54,698 bases of DNA, from contig NZ_QFWW01000006.1 in NCBI RefSeq assembly GCF_003265345.1, positions 1-54,698 of the forward strand, in the 5' to 3' direction. The notes beneath the pieces were generated by a model. The model was not told the origin of the DNA, did no database searches, and saw only the letters and a program-made list of their open reading frames with translations. Positions 1-7,406 of this stretch are shown piece by piece (positions within the stretch are counted from its first letter, which is position 1; the number at the start of each line of letters is the position of its first letter). The position numbers were made by a program, and so were the translations under genes. The stretch comes from Lentzea terrae (GTDB lineage: Bacteria > Actinomycetota > Actinomycetes > Mycobacteriales > Pseudonocardiaceae).

Positions 1-172
1 AAGGAATACCTCGACGAGGAGGTATTCATATTACTGGCTGTGTTTCGGCACGCTGTTGAGTTCTCAAAGAACACGCGCTCACCGCAGTCACGCCAGCTTT
101 TCGCTGGTTACTTCCGGGGCTTGTGTTGTCAGGGACGTTCCGGCTTGTTTTCCGGCCCGTGTCGCTCTGACT
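1..172 (-). ncRNA. 16S rRNA operon leader, partial
   Basis: Read on the minus strand, positions 48-75 contain TGTTCTTTGAGAACTCAACA, the motif found in the precursor leader of actinobacterial 16S rRNA (compare the mycobacterial leader TGTTGTTTGAGAACTCAA). It carries a GTTCT/AGAAC inverted repeat. The leader also holds a perfect 9-bp stem with a 6-nt loop at 4-27 and a 5-bp stem near 91-105, as expected of a structured, RNase-processed leader. There is no coding sequence here. The mature 16S is not in the window. Confidence 0.78.
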
Positions 173-178
173 TGGAGA

Positions 179-207
179 ATATTACACGGGGCACTTTCGA
201 TCTCCAA
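179..207 (-). promoter_or_regulatory. rRNA operon promoter (sigma-70 type)
   Basis: On the minus strand a -35 TTGGAG (202-207) and a -10 TAATAT (179-184) are separated by exactly 17 bp, close to the housekeeping sigma consensus. Transcription would run left from about position 172 into the leader with the actinobacterial rrn antitermination-type motif. The 16S gene itself should lie just outside the left edge; that part is inferred. Confidence 0.8.
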
Positions 208-247
208 ATCGGGGGGTCACCTAAGCCTGGAAACGGCCCCTGACCTG

Positions 248-691
248 CTAGTTCTCGACGCGGAAGACCGGATGCCACGCAGCCTCCGCCTCGAACGCCG
301 AGACCGGGTCGCCGACGCGTGCGTCGAAGAAAGGCCTAGTCACCGGCTCTTTGCGCACATACGCGGCCAACACCGGCGCCGCGACGGCCGCGGAAACCTC
401 CACCAAACGAACCTGACGTGACCTACGTCCCCTTCGCACGACGGCCGAACCGGCGGCACGTGCGTTGCGCACCCAGTCACGAACCCCGTACGGCGCGACG
501 AACCACTCCTGGTCGTCAAAACGCATCAGACGGATGGGGATCGTCCGCTCCAAACCACTGCGTCGCCCACGGATGGACAGCAGCACGTAGTGAGAGGGCG
601 CGATGCCGAGCGAAACGGCGCGAGAGATGACGACGTTGCCGATGCGTCGGATGAGGTGCTGTCGGTAGGTCTTGGCCACAACGTCAATCAT
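248..691 (-). CDS. Deazaflavin (F420)-dependent nitroreductase-like protein
   Basis: The 147-residue product resembles the DDN-type small split-barrel family (deazaflavin-dependent nitroreductase, PF04075), which in actinobacteria binds F420 and reduces quinones or nitro compounds. The visible family signature is a conserved TIPIRLMRFDD-like strand followed by FVAPYG and a W-rich turn. The frame is open upstream to 778, but the ATG at 691 has a GAGG four bases before it and gives the usual family N-terminus, so it was chosen. This start codon overlaps that of the divergent lycopene-cyclase-like gene. The gene lies just upstream of the rrn promoter on the same strand. Substrate unknown. Confidence 0.65.
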   Translation of the reverse strand: MIDVVAKTYRQHLIRRIGNVVISRAVSLGIAPSHYVLLSIRGRRSGLERTIPIRLMRFDDQEWFVAPYGVRDWVRNARAAGSAVVRRGRRSRQVRLVEVSAAVAAPVLAAYVRKEPVTRPFFDARVGDPVSAFEAEAAWHPVFRVEN

Positions 692-1655
692 GGACCTCGT
701 GTACGACGTGCTCGTGATCGGTGGAGGCCCGGCCGGCCGCGCCCTGGCCCGCGCCTGCGCACACGCAGGCCTCGACACCGCGATCGTCGACCGTCACCCG
801 CACCGCGGCTACACGGCGACCTACGGCGCGTGGGCCGACGAGCTCCCAGCAGGCACGCCCATCAAGACAGAGAGCACGACAGTTCGCGCGTACGCGCGCG
901 AGGAGCACTTGATCCCACGGACCTACGTCGTCCTCGACAACGCACGCCTCCATGAACTGCCACCACAGGTACAGGTCCTCAACGCACCAACGGAAGCGCG
1001 CTACACGTTCAACGCCACCGGCGCGCGCAAGGGCCGTGCCGAGCAAACGGCCGTCGGCACGGTCGTCGAGTCGGACAGCACCGAGACCACGCTGATGGAC
1101 TGGCGTAACGGCGACACGTTCCTCTACACGGTCCCGCTAGGCGACAACCGCATCCTCGTCGAGGAGACCTGCCTGGCTCGCCGTCCGGGCATGCCGTTGA
1201 GCGAACTCCGACGAAGGCTCCACGCACGCCTCGAGCCGAGCGGAAGAGAGGAACGCGTCCGCTTCCCCCTCGACGCCCCACGAGCCAAGGGCCTCGCGTT
1301 CGGTGCGTCAGCGGGCTTCATCCACCCGGCGACCGGCTACAGCGTCGCCACTTCGCTCGCACTCGCCCCGAAGGTCGCCCAAGCCATCCAGGCAGGCGAA
1401 CACCCGAAGCACGTCATCTGGTCAAAGCGCGCACGCGCGGTGCACGCACTCAGACAGTTCGGCCTAGAAGCGCTGCTGCGAATGGACGCCGACGAAACCA
1501 GGGACTTCTTCGAGCTGTTCTTCCAGCTCCCGGCCGAACTGCAGCGCGCCTACCTCTCCGACCGCGAGGACGTGACAGGTACTGCGGCCGCGATGGCGAA
1601 ACTGTTCCGCGCAGCACCGTGGCGCCTTCGCGCCAAGATGATGAACACCTGGTGA
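690..1655 (+). CDS. Lycopene cyclase family protein (CrtY/CrtL type), compact
   Basis: A flavoprotein-like N-terminus (DVLVIGGGPAGRALA, about residues 5-19) is followed by the lycopene cyclase hallmarks: an AEQTAVG block, MDWR, FLYTVPLG and VEETCLA in the middle, and a GFIHPATGYS block near residue 215. The family forms beta-ionone rings on lycopene. At about 321 residues it is clearly shorter than the usual 380-410, with little between the nucleotide-binding domain and the QTAVG block, so activity is uncertain. No other carotenoid gene is in the window. The ATG at 690 lacks a Shine-Dalgarno sequence, and a GTG at 699 is an alternative. Confidence 0.75.
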   Translation: MDLVYDVLVIGGGPAGRALARACAHAGLDTAIVDRHPHRGYTATYGAWADELPAGTPIKTESTTVRAYAREEHLIPRTYVVLDNARLHELPPQVQVLNAPTEARYTFNATGARKGRAEQTAVGTVVESDSTETTLMDWRNGDTFLYTVPLGDNRILVEETCLARRPGMPLSELRRRLHARLEPSGREERVRFPLDAPRAKGLAFGASAGFIHPATGYSVATSLALAPKVAQAIQAGEHPKHVIWSKRARAVHALRQFGLEALLRMDADETRDFFELFFQLPAELQRAYLSDREDVTGTAAAMAKLFRAAPWRLRAKMMNTW

Positions 1656-1697
1656 ACCCTATTGGAGCTGCACAACCGCACCGGCACGATTTGAGAC

Positions 1698-3374
1698 GTG
1701 CCCGCATTGCTGGATGACGTCAGGTTCGCCTTCCAGCCGCTGTTCAACCTGAACACCGGGGGCGTCGTAGCGGTGGAGGCTCTGGCCCGGCCGCACGACG
1801 GCAGCGTGCAGGATCTGCTTCAGGCCGCCTTCCAGGCCGGTCTCCTGGCGAACGCCGACGTCGGCCTCGCCTGCCGCGCCATCCGGTCCGCGGCCGACTT
1901 CGACCTGATGCTGCCGTTGCACGTCAACCTGCTCGCGATCACCGTCGCGGACCAGCCCGAGATCATGAGCCCGCTCTACGGCGCTCTCCGGGACGCGGGA
2001 CGCTCGCCGGACAGCATCGTCATCGAGATCGGCGAACCGTACTCACGCGCCAACCGCGCCCGTCTCGCCCGCGGCATGCAAACGCTGCGCAACAACGGCT
2101 TCCGCATCGCGCTCGACTGCGTGGGCGAGGGCGACGTGCCGCTCGGCCTGCTGACCAGCGCCTCGCCCGACTACGTCAAGCTCGACCGCGAGATCGTCCG
2201 CACGTTGCCCGGCGACGCCGCGCGAGGTGCGCTGGTGAAGTCGTTGGTGCACCTGGGCGAGTACACGGGCGGCCAGCTCGTCGCGGAAGGTGTGGAGACC
2301 GAGGCGGAGCTGACCTACCTGCGCAAACTCGGAGTGGGGTACGCCCAGGGCAAGTACCTCGCGCCGCCGCAGCGAAGACCTGCGGTGAACGCCCGCATCG
2401 CGCCGGAGGCCGTCACGGAGACCGGGGAGATCCGCCGCACCAACACGGGTCCCCGGATCACGGCCTTCCTGCACCCCGCCACGACGCTGCCCGAGCACGC
2501 CACCAGTGAAGAGGTGCGCGAGGTCCTGGCGAGCCAACCGTCGGTCACCGGCGTCGTGCTCGTCGACGACGAGGGTCGCCCGAAGTGGTCGGTGGACCGC
2601 AACCGGTTCCTGCTCGCGGTCACCGGGCCGTACGGGCACGCCCTGCACGCCAAACGAGAAGCCGCACGGCTCGCGGACAAGCCGCACATCATCGGCACGG
2701 AATCGTCGGCGCTCGACCTCCTCGACGTGGTCGCGAGCGCGAACCGTGAGCGCACCAACGACGACCTCATCGTCGTGGACCACAACGAGCGGTGCATGGG
2801 CGTTGTGCGCGTGGCAGACGTCGTGCGCGGTGTCGCCGAACTCAAGGTCGAACAGGCTGCGGCGCTCAGCCCCCTCACCCGGCTGCCCGGCAGCGACGCG
2901 ATCGCGAAGGAGGTCGACCGGCGCATCGAGGTCGGCGAGATCTTCGCGGTGTCGTGGCTCGACGTCGACAGCTTCAAGCTGGTCAACGACTCGGTCGGGT
3001 TCGCGGCCGGCGACGACCTCATCCGCGAGATAGGGCACGACCTGGCCGATCTCGCGCACGCGTTCCCTGGCGTGCAGGTCGGGCACGTCGGCGGGGACGA
3101 CTTCCTGATCCTCGCCGGGCTCGACGAAACGGTGCCGCTGAGTGCCCGTTTGCTGGACAAGCCGTACACGGCGGAGGGACGACACATCACCCTCTCTCTT
3201 GCGACCCTTATCTGTGCCCCGGGGTCAGTCGGGTCGTATCGCGAGGTGTCGCGGTTGCTGGCGCCAGTCAAGGAGCACGCGAAGTCGCTCGCCGGGTCGA
3301 GTTGGGTCATGGGCCGGCCGGGCAGCGAACGACGTGATGTGCTGCGTGGTGTCGCGCAACGCGCGGTGAGCTGA
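1698..3374 (+). CDS. EAL-sensor-GGDEF cyclic-di-GMP protein
   Basis: The 558-residue soluble protein has an N-terminal EAL domain (about 1-235), a middle sensor region with CBS/PAS-like character (about 245-400) and a C-terminal GGDEF domain (about 400-540). The EAL signature EALAR is at 27-31, and the family's VKLD, AEGVET and QG motifs are present. The DDFG-type motif instead reads LDCVG (D140-C141), replacing one metal-binding aspartate. The GGDEF loop reads GGDDF (465-469). Turnover of c-di-GMP may therefore be altered or lost in one or both domains. There is no signal peptide or membrane helix. Start is GTG. The domain order with EAL first is unusual but known for actinobacterial and YkuI-like proteins. 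Confidence 0.82.
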   Translation: MPALLDDVRFAFQPLFNLNTGGVVAVEALARPHDGSVQDLLQAAFQAGLLANADVGLACRAIRSAADFDLMLPLHVNLLAITVADQPEIMSPLYGALRDAGRSPDSIVIEIGEPYSRANRARLARGMQTLRNNGFRIALDCVGEGDVPLGLLTSASPDYVKLDREIVRTLPGDAARGALVKSLVHLGEYTGGQLVAEGVETEAELTYLRKLGVGYAQGKYLAPPQRRPAVNARIAPEAVTETGEIRRTNTGPRITAFLHPATTLPEHATSEEVREVLASQPSVTGVVLVDDEGRPKWSVDRNRFLLAVTGPYGHALHAKREAARLADKPHIIGTESSALDLLDVVASANRERTNDDLIVVDHNERCMGVVRVADVVRGVAELKVEQAAALSPLTRLPGSDAIAKEVDRRIEVGEIFAVSWLDVDSFKLVNDSVGFAAGDDLIREIGHDLADLAHAFPGVQVGHVGGDDFLILAGLDETVPLSARLLDKPYTAEGRHITLSLATLICAPGSVGSYREVSRLLAPVKEHAKSLAGSSWVMGRPGSERRDVLRGVAQRAVS

Positions 3375-3390
3375 GAAGTACAACCAAACG

Positions 3391-3450
3391 CCTCCTGTGC
3401 GACGACCTGATCACTCATAGCATCGAGGTCGCTACTCAGTGCACAGGAGG
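3391..3450 (+). promoter_or_regulatory. Inverted repeat sequestering the downstream ribosome binding site
   Basis: CCTCCTGTGC (3391-3400) is perfectly complementary to GCACAGGAGG (3441-3450). The second arm contains the AGGAGG ribosome binding site of the GTG start at 3457. The 40-nt loop holds a nested 6-bp stem (3403-3408 with 3426-3431). The folded RNA would hide the Shine-Dalgarno sequence completely. This could be a translational switch or an RNA thermometer. No U-tract follows, which argues against a terminator. Confidence 0.6.
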
Positions 3451-3456
3451 TTCGGC

Positions 3457-4593
3457 GTGCAGGTCGGCAGCAGAACTCAATCGGTTCCCGCACAACGCAG
3501 AACCATCGAAGGCCTCCTCACCGTTGGCGTGGAAGAGGAATTCGTACTCGTCGAAGCCTCCACCGGCCATCTGGCCAACCGCGCCAGCGAGGTTCTCACC
3601 GGCGCCGACCGCTACCAGGTCGACCTGCAGCCCGAAATCGCGCAGTACCAGGTGGAATCGGCCAGCGGAATCTGCACCGACATGACCGTGTTGCGCGACG
3701 AGCTCGTGGTGGCACGCAAAGCGTTGATCGAACGGGCCGCGCGCCACGACGCCAGGCTCGCCGCGACCGGAACTCCCGTGCTGGGCCTGACGATGCCCAC
3801 GCCGTTGACGAACGCCCCGCGCTACCACCGGATGGCGCAGGAGATGGGCGCGCTCACCAACGACCTCGCGATCTGCGGCTGTCACGTGCACGTCGGGCTG
3901 CCGGACGACGAGGCCAAGATCTTCGTGAGCAACCACCTGCGGCCGTGGTTGCCGACCCTGCTGGCACTTGGCGCGAACTCGCCGTACTGGCTGGACGCGG
4001 ACACGGGCTACGCGAGCTGGCGGTACGTGGTCTGGAACCGTTGGCCCACTTCGGGTGCGCCTCCGCACTTCGACTCCGCGGCCGAGTACTACGCGGCACG
4101 GGACGAGATCGTCGCGAGCGGCGCGGCGATGGACGCCGGGATGCTCTACTGGGACGTCCGGCTGTCCGCCCGCCACCCCACGCTCGAACTGCGGGTGTCC
4201 GACGTCGCGCCCACCGTCGAGGAAGCGGTCCTGCTGGCCGCTGTGGTGCGCGGAATCGCCGCCACCGCACTGAGTTCCGGTGCCGCGCCGGCACCGATCC
4301 CACCGCACCTGCTGAAGGTCGCGATGTGGCGTGCCGCGCGCGACGGCCTGGAGGGCTTCGGGATCGACCCGGTGACCGGCGCGCCGACGCCCGCGGCCAC
4401 GATCGCGGCGTCGCTGCTGCGCTGGATCCGGCCGGCGCTCGTGTTCGCGGGCGACTACGAGATGGTGAGCGACGGCCTCGACCGGTTGCTGCTCGACGGC
4501 ACGGGCGCGGCGCGGCAACGGAGGGCGTTCGCGCGGCGCGGACGGCTCGACGACGTCGTCAGATTCCTGGTCGCACAGACTGCACCGGTCTGA
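3457..4593 (+). CDS. Glutamate-cysteine ligase family 2 (YbdK-like) carboxylate-amine ligase
   Basis: The 378-residue product belongs to the GCS2 family (PF04107), ATP-dependent ligases joining a carboxylate such as glutamate to an amine or cysteine. Visible hallmarks are VGVEEEF near the N-terminus, the CGCHVHVGLPD motif around residue 145, the RYVVWNRWPTSG stretch and YWDVRLS, with metal- and ATP-binding acidic residues. The GTG at 3457 is chosen because AGGAGG lies six bases upstream; a more upstream ATG at 3439 lies ahead of that site. The substrate is not determined: many actinobacteria make mycothiol rather than glutathione, so YbdK-like weak gamma-glutamylcysteine synthesis or another ligation is possible. 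The ribosome binding site is in a hairpin. Confidence 0.85.
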   Translation: MQVGSRTQSVPAQRRTIEGLLTVGVEEEFVLVEASTGHLANRASEVLTGADRYQVDLQPEIAQYQVESASGICTDMTVLRDELVVARKALIERAARHDARLAATGTPVLGLTMPTPLTNAPRYHRMAQEMGALTNDLAICGCHVHVGLPDDEAKIFVSNHLRPWLPTLLALGANSPYWLDADTGYASWRYVVWNRWPTSGAPPHFDSAAEYYAARDEIVASGAAMDAGMLYWDVRLSARHPTLELRVSDVAPTVEEAVLLAAVVRGIAATALSSGAAPAPIPPHLLKVAMWRAARDGLEGFGIDPVTGAPTPAATIAASLLRWIRPALVFAGDYEMVSDGLDRLLLDGTGAARQRRAFARRGRLDDVVRFLVAQTAPV

Positions 4594-4678
4594 TAATCCT
4601 TCAGGTGATGTTCACCCGTTTGGGCTAATCTTGGTGCTACAGGTGTGCCTCCAAGCCCGGATCCGGTAGTTAGTCTGC

Positions 4679-5476
4679 GTGGCCACCCCCATCTGGGCGC
4701 CGGGAGTGAACAGTCCCGATCAGCCCAACACCGCGCGAATCAGGGACTACTGGCTGGGCGGAACGCACAACACAGAGGCCGATCAGCAGCAGGCCGCACA
4801 TTTCGTCTCCGCTTCACCGCACCTGCCGTATCTGGTGCGCGCCCACCGGGCGTTCTTGCGACGGATGGTCCGCAAGCTCGCCCATCTCGGCGTGCACCAG
4901 TTCCTGGATCTGGGCTCGGGTCTGCCCACCGCGGGCAACGTGCACCTGGCGGCGCCCGACACCACAGTGGTCTACACCGACATCGACCCGTCAGTCGCGG
5001 CGATGAGCCGGGACATCATCGCCGGCGTCAACGGGGTCACCTACCTGTGTGCTGACTTCTGCGAGCCTACGAAGGTGCTGGAGTCGGCTGAAGTGCGCGA
5101 GACGCTGGATCTCGCGCTGCCGGTCGCCCTGCTGGTCGTGGACGTGCTGCATTTCGTGCCCGACGAGAAAGAACCACACAAGCTTCTGCACACCTACATG
5201 GACGCGCTGGCGCCGGGCAGCTACCTCGGGCTGTCGCACACGTTCCGTGACCCGTTGCAGTCCGCAGTGGGCTTCTTCAGCTCCATGTACACGGATCCGG
5301 TGCCGGAGTTCGCCTACCGCGACCGAAATCAGATCGTGTCGTTCTTCGACGGCCTGGAGGTCCTGGGTTCCGGCGTCGTGCCACTGCCGCTGTGGGAACT
5401 GGACCAGAACGAGCAGGACCTCAACCCCGAGCACTTCCCAGGCCTGGGCGGGCTTGGCAGGAAGCGTCAGGACTGA
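4679..5476 (+). CDS. SAM-dependent methyltransferase, DUF574/SAV2177 type
   Basis: The product has 265 residues. The family signature is the N-terminal PNTARIRDYWLGG block (about 16-28), followed by FLDLGSGLPT (the SAM-binding GxGxP-like loop, about 75-84), YTDIDPS and a conserved LLVVDVLHF strand. Members (Methyltransf_19) are abundant in actinomycetes and poorly characterised; a crystal structure of the family shows a class I methyltransferase fold. Start is GTG. Its end overlaps the end of the convergent prenyltransferase gene by 10 bp. Substrate unknown; no functional link to the flanking terpenoid operon can be shown. Confidence 0.85.
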   Translation: MATPIWAPGVNSPDQPNTARIRDYWLGGTHNTEADQQQAAHFVSASPHLPYLVRAHRAFLRRMVRKLAHLGVHQFLDLGSGLPTAGNVHLAAPDTTVVYTDIDPSVAAMSRDIIAGVNGVTYLCADFCEPTKVLESAEVRETLDLALPVALLVVDVLHFVPDEKEPHKLLHTYMDALAPGSYLGLSHTFRDPLQSAVGFFSSMYTDPVPEFAYRDRNQIVSFFDGLEVLGSGVVPLPLWELDQNEQDLNPEHFPGLGGLGRKRQD

Positions 5477-6303
5477 GCCAGCAACGGGATGGCGGCGAGC
5501 ACCACGGTTCCGACCACTGCGACCGGAAAGCCGTAGCGCAACATCAACCGGGTGGTGGGCAGCCAGCGGGCGAGCAGGAACGCCCCGCTCGCCGCGACTC
5601 CAACGATCGCCCAGGCCAGGCCGAACCGCAGCCACAGCCCACCGCCTAGCAGTAGCAGACCTGCCACCGTCAACTGAGTGGCGGCATTGACCGTGTGCCG
5701 GACGCCGTAACGAACGGCCGGCGTGATCGAGCCAGCCAGGGCATCGCCCTCCCGGTCGGGCACGGCCCACCACAGCCCACGGCCGACGGCGAGCGTGGTG
5801 ACACCGGTGAACACGAGCCAGACGGCCGCGTCGGCATGTCCCCCAGCCGCCGCGTAAGCAGTCACGCTCGGCAACAACCACACGGCGACACCCATGACCA
5901 CCGGGCCGGCATACCCACGACGCTTGAGCCGCACCGGTTCGAGGTTGTACGTCAGGTACAGCAGGATCATCAGCCCGATGCCCGACGCCGCGCGCCAGGA
6001 GACCGCGGCGGCCAGCGCCAGTGCGACGATCATCTCGATGATCGCGAGTTCCAGCACCCGATGTTCGCCGATCTCCAGTACCGCGGTGGCGACGCGCCGC
6101 TTCCCCGACGTGACGAGGTCGTTGCGAACGTCGGCGTACGCGTTGAGCACGTTGGCGGCGACGGTCACCATGAGGTTCGCGAGCACCACGAGTACCACGG
6201 CGAGGTCGAACTTCGTTGCGTAGCAGGCACCCCACGCCGCGCAGCACGCGTAGTGCACGCCCAGCGGATGCTCCAGTCTGTGGATGGAGATCAACGCCGA
6301 CAC
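5467..6303 (-). CDS. UbiA-family intramembrane prenyltransferase or terpene cyclase
   Basis: The 278-residue polytopic membrane protein has both aspartate-rich motifs of the UbiA superfamily: NAYADVRND (N54, D58, D62) and DREGD (D183, D187), which bind a Mg-diphosphate. About eight to nine hydrophobic helices are visible. Start is a GTG at 6301-6303 inside the end of the P450 gene (13-bp overlap), so translation is probably coupled. UbiA enzymes usually prenylate an aromatic or polar acceptor, but some act as class I terpene synthases, for example in platensimycin-type and fumagillin pathways. Next to a class II diterpene cyclase and with no canonical class I synthase nearby, either role is possible: ionising the cyclised diphosphate, or moving it to an acceptor. 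Confidence 0.85.
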   Translation of the reverse strand: MSALISIHRLEHPLGVHYACCAAWGACYATKFDLAVVLVVLANLMVTVAANVLNAYADVRNDLVTSGKRRVATAVLEIGEHRVLELAIIEMIVALALAAAVSWRAASGIGLMILLYLTYNLEPVRLKRRGYAGPVVMGVAVWLLPSVTAYAAAGGHADAAVWLVFTGVTTLAVGRGLWWAVPDREGDALAGSITPAVRYGVRHTVNAATQLTVAGLLLLGGGLWLRFGLAWAIVGVAASGAFLLARWLPTTRLMLRYGFPVAVVGTVVLAAIPLLAQS

Positions 6304-7406
6304 GTGGCCACCATCGCGAGGCTCGGCGGGGGCGCCATCGCGGCGCCCCGCAGCTGGGGTGCGCAGTGGCGGGGTACGTGGAGCCGGATGCGCCGATGTC
6401 GCAGCAGCGCCGTGACGATCATCCGGATCTCCAGCAGCGCCAGGTCCCTTCCCAGGCAGTGCCGCACTCCCCCGCCGAACGGGAAGAACGCCCCCGGCCG
6501 CTGTTGCCCACCGAGGAACCTGGCCGGGTCGAAGTTGTGCGGATCGGCGTAGGTCGCGGCGCGGCGGTGCGCGAGGTAGATGCTCGGCGTGATCGTCATA
6601 CCGGCGTCGCTCATCCGGTTGCCGGCGAGCGTCGCGGGCGGGGACAGCCGGAGCGACTCCATGATCGTGGCTTCGAGCAGGGCAGCGTCGCCGCTGAGGA
6701 TCTTGTCCGCGAGTCCCGGCGACCGGTCGATCCAGAACACCGTCCACGCCGTGGCCGAAGCCGTGGTTTCGTGGCCAGCGAACAGAAGTGACACCACCTG
6801 GTCGCGCAGATCTTCCTGCGGCAGGTAGGCGGCGAGCGCGGGTGGTTCGGCGGCTTTCGCGCGGTGCAAGAGCCTTCGGTCCAGCTCGGGGTCGAACCTC
6901 GTGGTGCCGGGCGCGAGGTAGCGGTGCGCGAGGGTGCGGACGCGGCTGCCGAGGCGGCGGTCGAGCCAGCGGGTGAACGCGGTCAGCAACTCGTCGTCGT
7001 CCACCCCGAGGACGATGCGGCCGATGATCCGCAGCGTCAGCCGGCGAGTCCACGCGGCGAGCCCGACCGGGTCACCGCTGGGCAGTTTGGCGATCGAGCG
7101 TCCGACCATCTCATCGATCAGCGCCTGATATCTGTTGCCGCGCAACATGGGTGCGAGGGCGCGGCGGTACGCGGTGTGCTCCTCGCCGTCGAGCCACAGC
7201 ACGGAACGGTGGCCCAGCAACGGACTCAGCGTGCGGCTCGGCGGGTGGCGCAGGTCGCGGTCGTGGCGGAACAACGCGGCCATCACGTCCGGATGCCAGA
7301 CGAGCCAGCGGCGGTCCCTGAGCTTGACCAGGCCGTCCTGGTAGTCCTCGACCGAGTCCAGGAACGGGATCAGCTGCAGCGCGAACCTCAGCTCGGTGCG
7401 GTTCAT
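6291..7406 (-). CDS. Cytochrome P450
   Basis: A 371-residue soluble bacterial P450. The I-helix motif AGHETT is at 210-215, the K-helix ESLR at 250-253, and the heme-binding loop FGGGVRHCLG at 310-319 with Cys317 as thiolate ligand. It is a little shorter than the usual 390-410, and the N-terminus starts directly at the conserved core. The ATG at 7404-7406 shares its A with the TGA stop of the cyclase gene (TGATG), so the two are translationally coupled. No ferredoxin or reductase gene adjoins it, so electrons must come from elsewhere. In context it most likely oxidises the terpene skeleton made by its neighbours. Confidence 0.93.
   Translation of the reverse strand: MNRTELRFALQLIPFLDSVEDYQDGLVKLRDRRWLVWHPDVMAALFRHDRDLRHPPSRTLSPLLGHRSVLWLDGEEHTAYRRALAPMLRGNRYQALIDEMVGRSIAKLPSGDPVGLAAWTRRLTLRIIGRIVLGVDDDELLTAFTRWLDRRLGSRVRTLAHRYLAPGTTRFDPELDRRLLHRAKAAEPPALAAYLPQEDLRDQVVSLLFAGHETTASATAWTVFWIDRSPGLADKILSGDAALLEATIMESLRLSPPATLAGNRMSDAGMTITPSIYLAHRRAATYADPHNFDPARFLGGQQRPGAFFPFGGGVRHCLGRDLALLEIRMIVTALLRHRRIRLHVPRHCAPQLRGAAMAPPPSLAMVATCRR

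Noticed and set aside
3374..3456. The inverted repeat before the GCS2 gene as a transcription terminator
   Set aside because: The loop is 40 nt, no T-tract follows and one arm is the ribosome binding site, so a translational role fits better.
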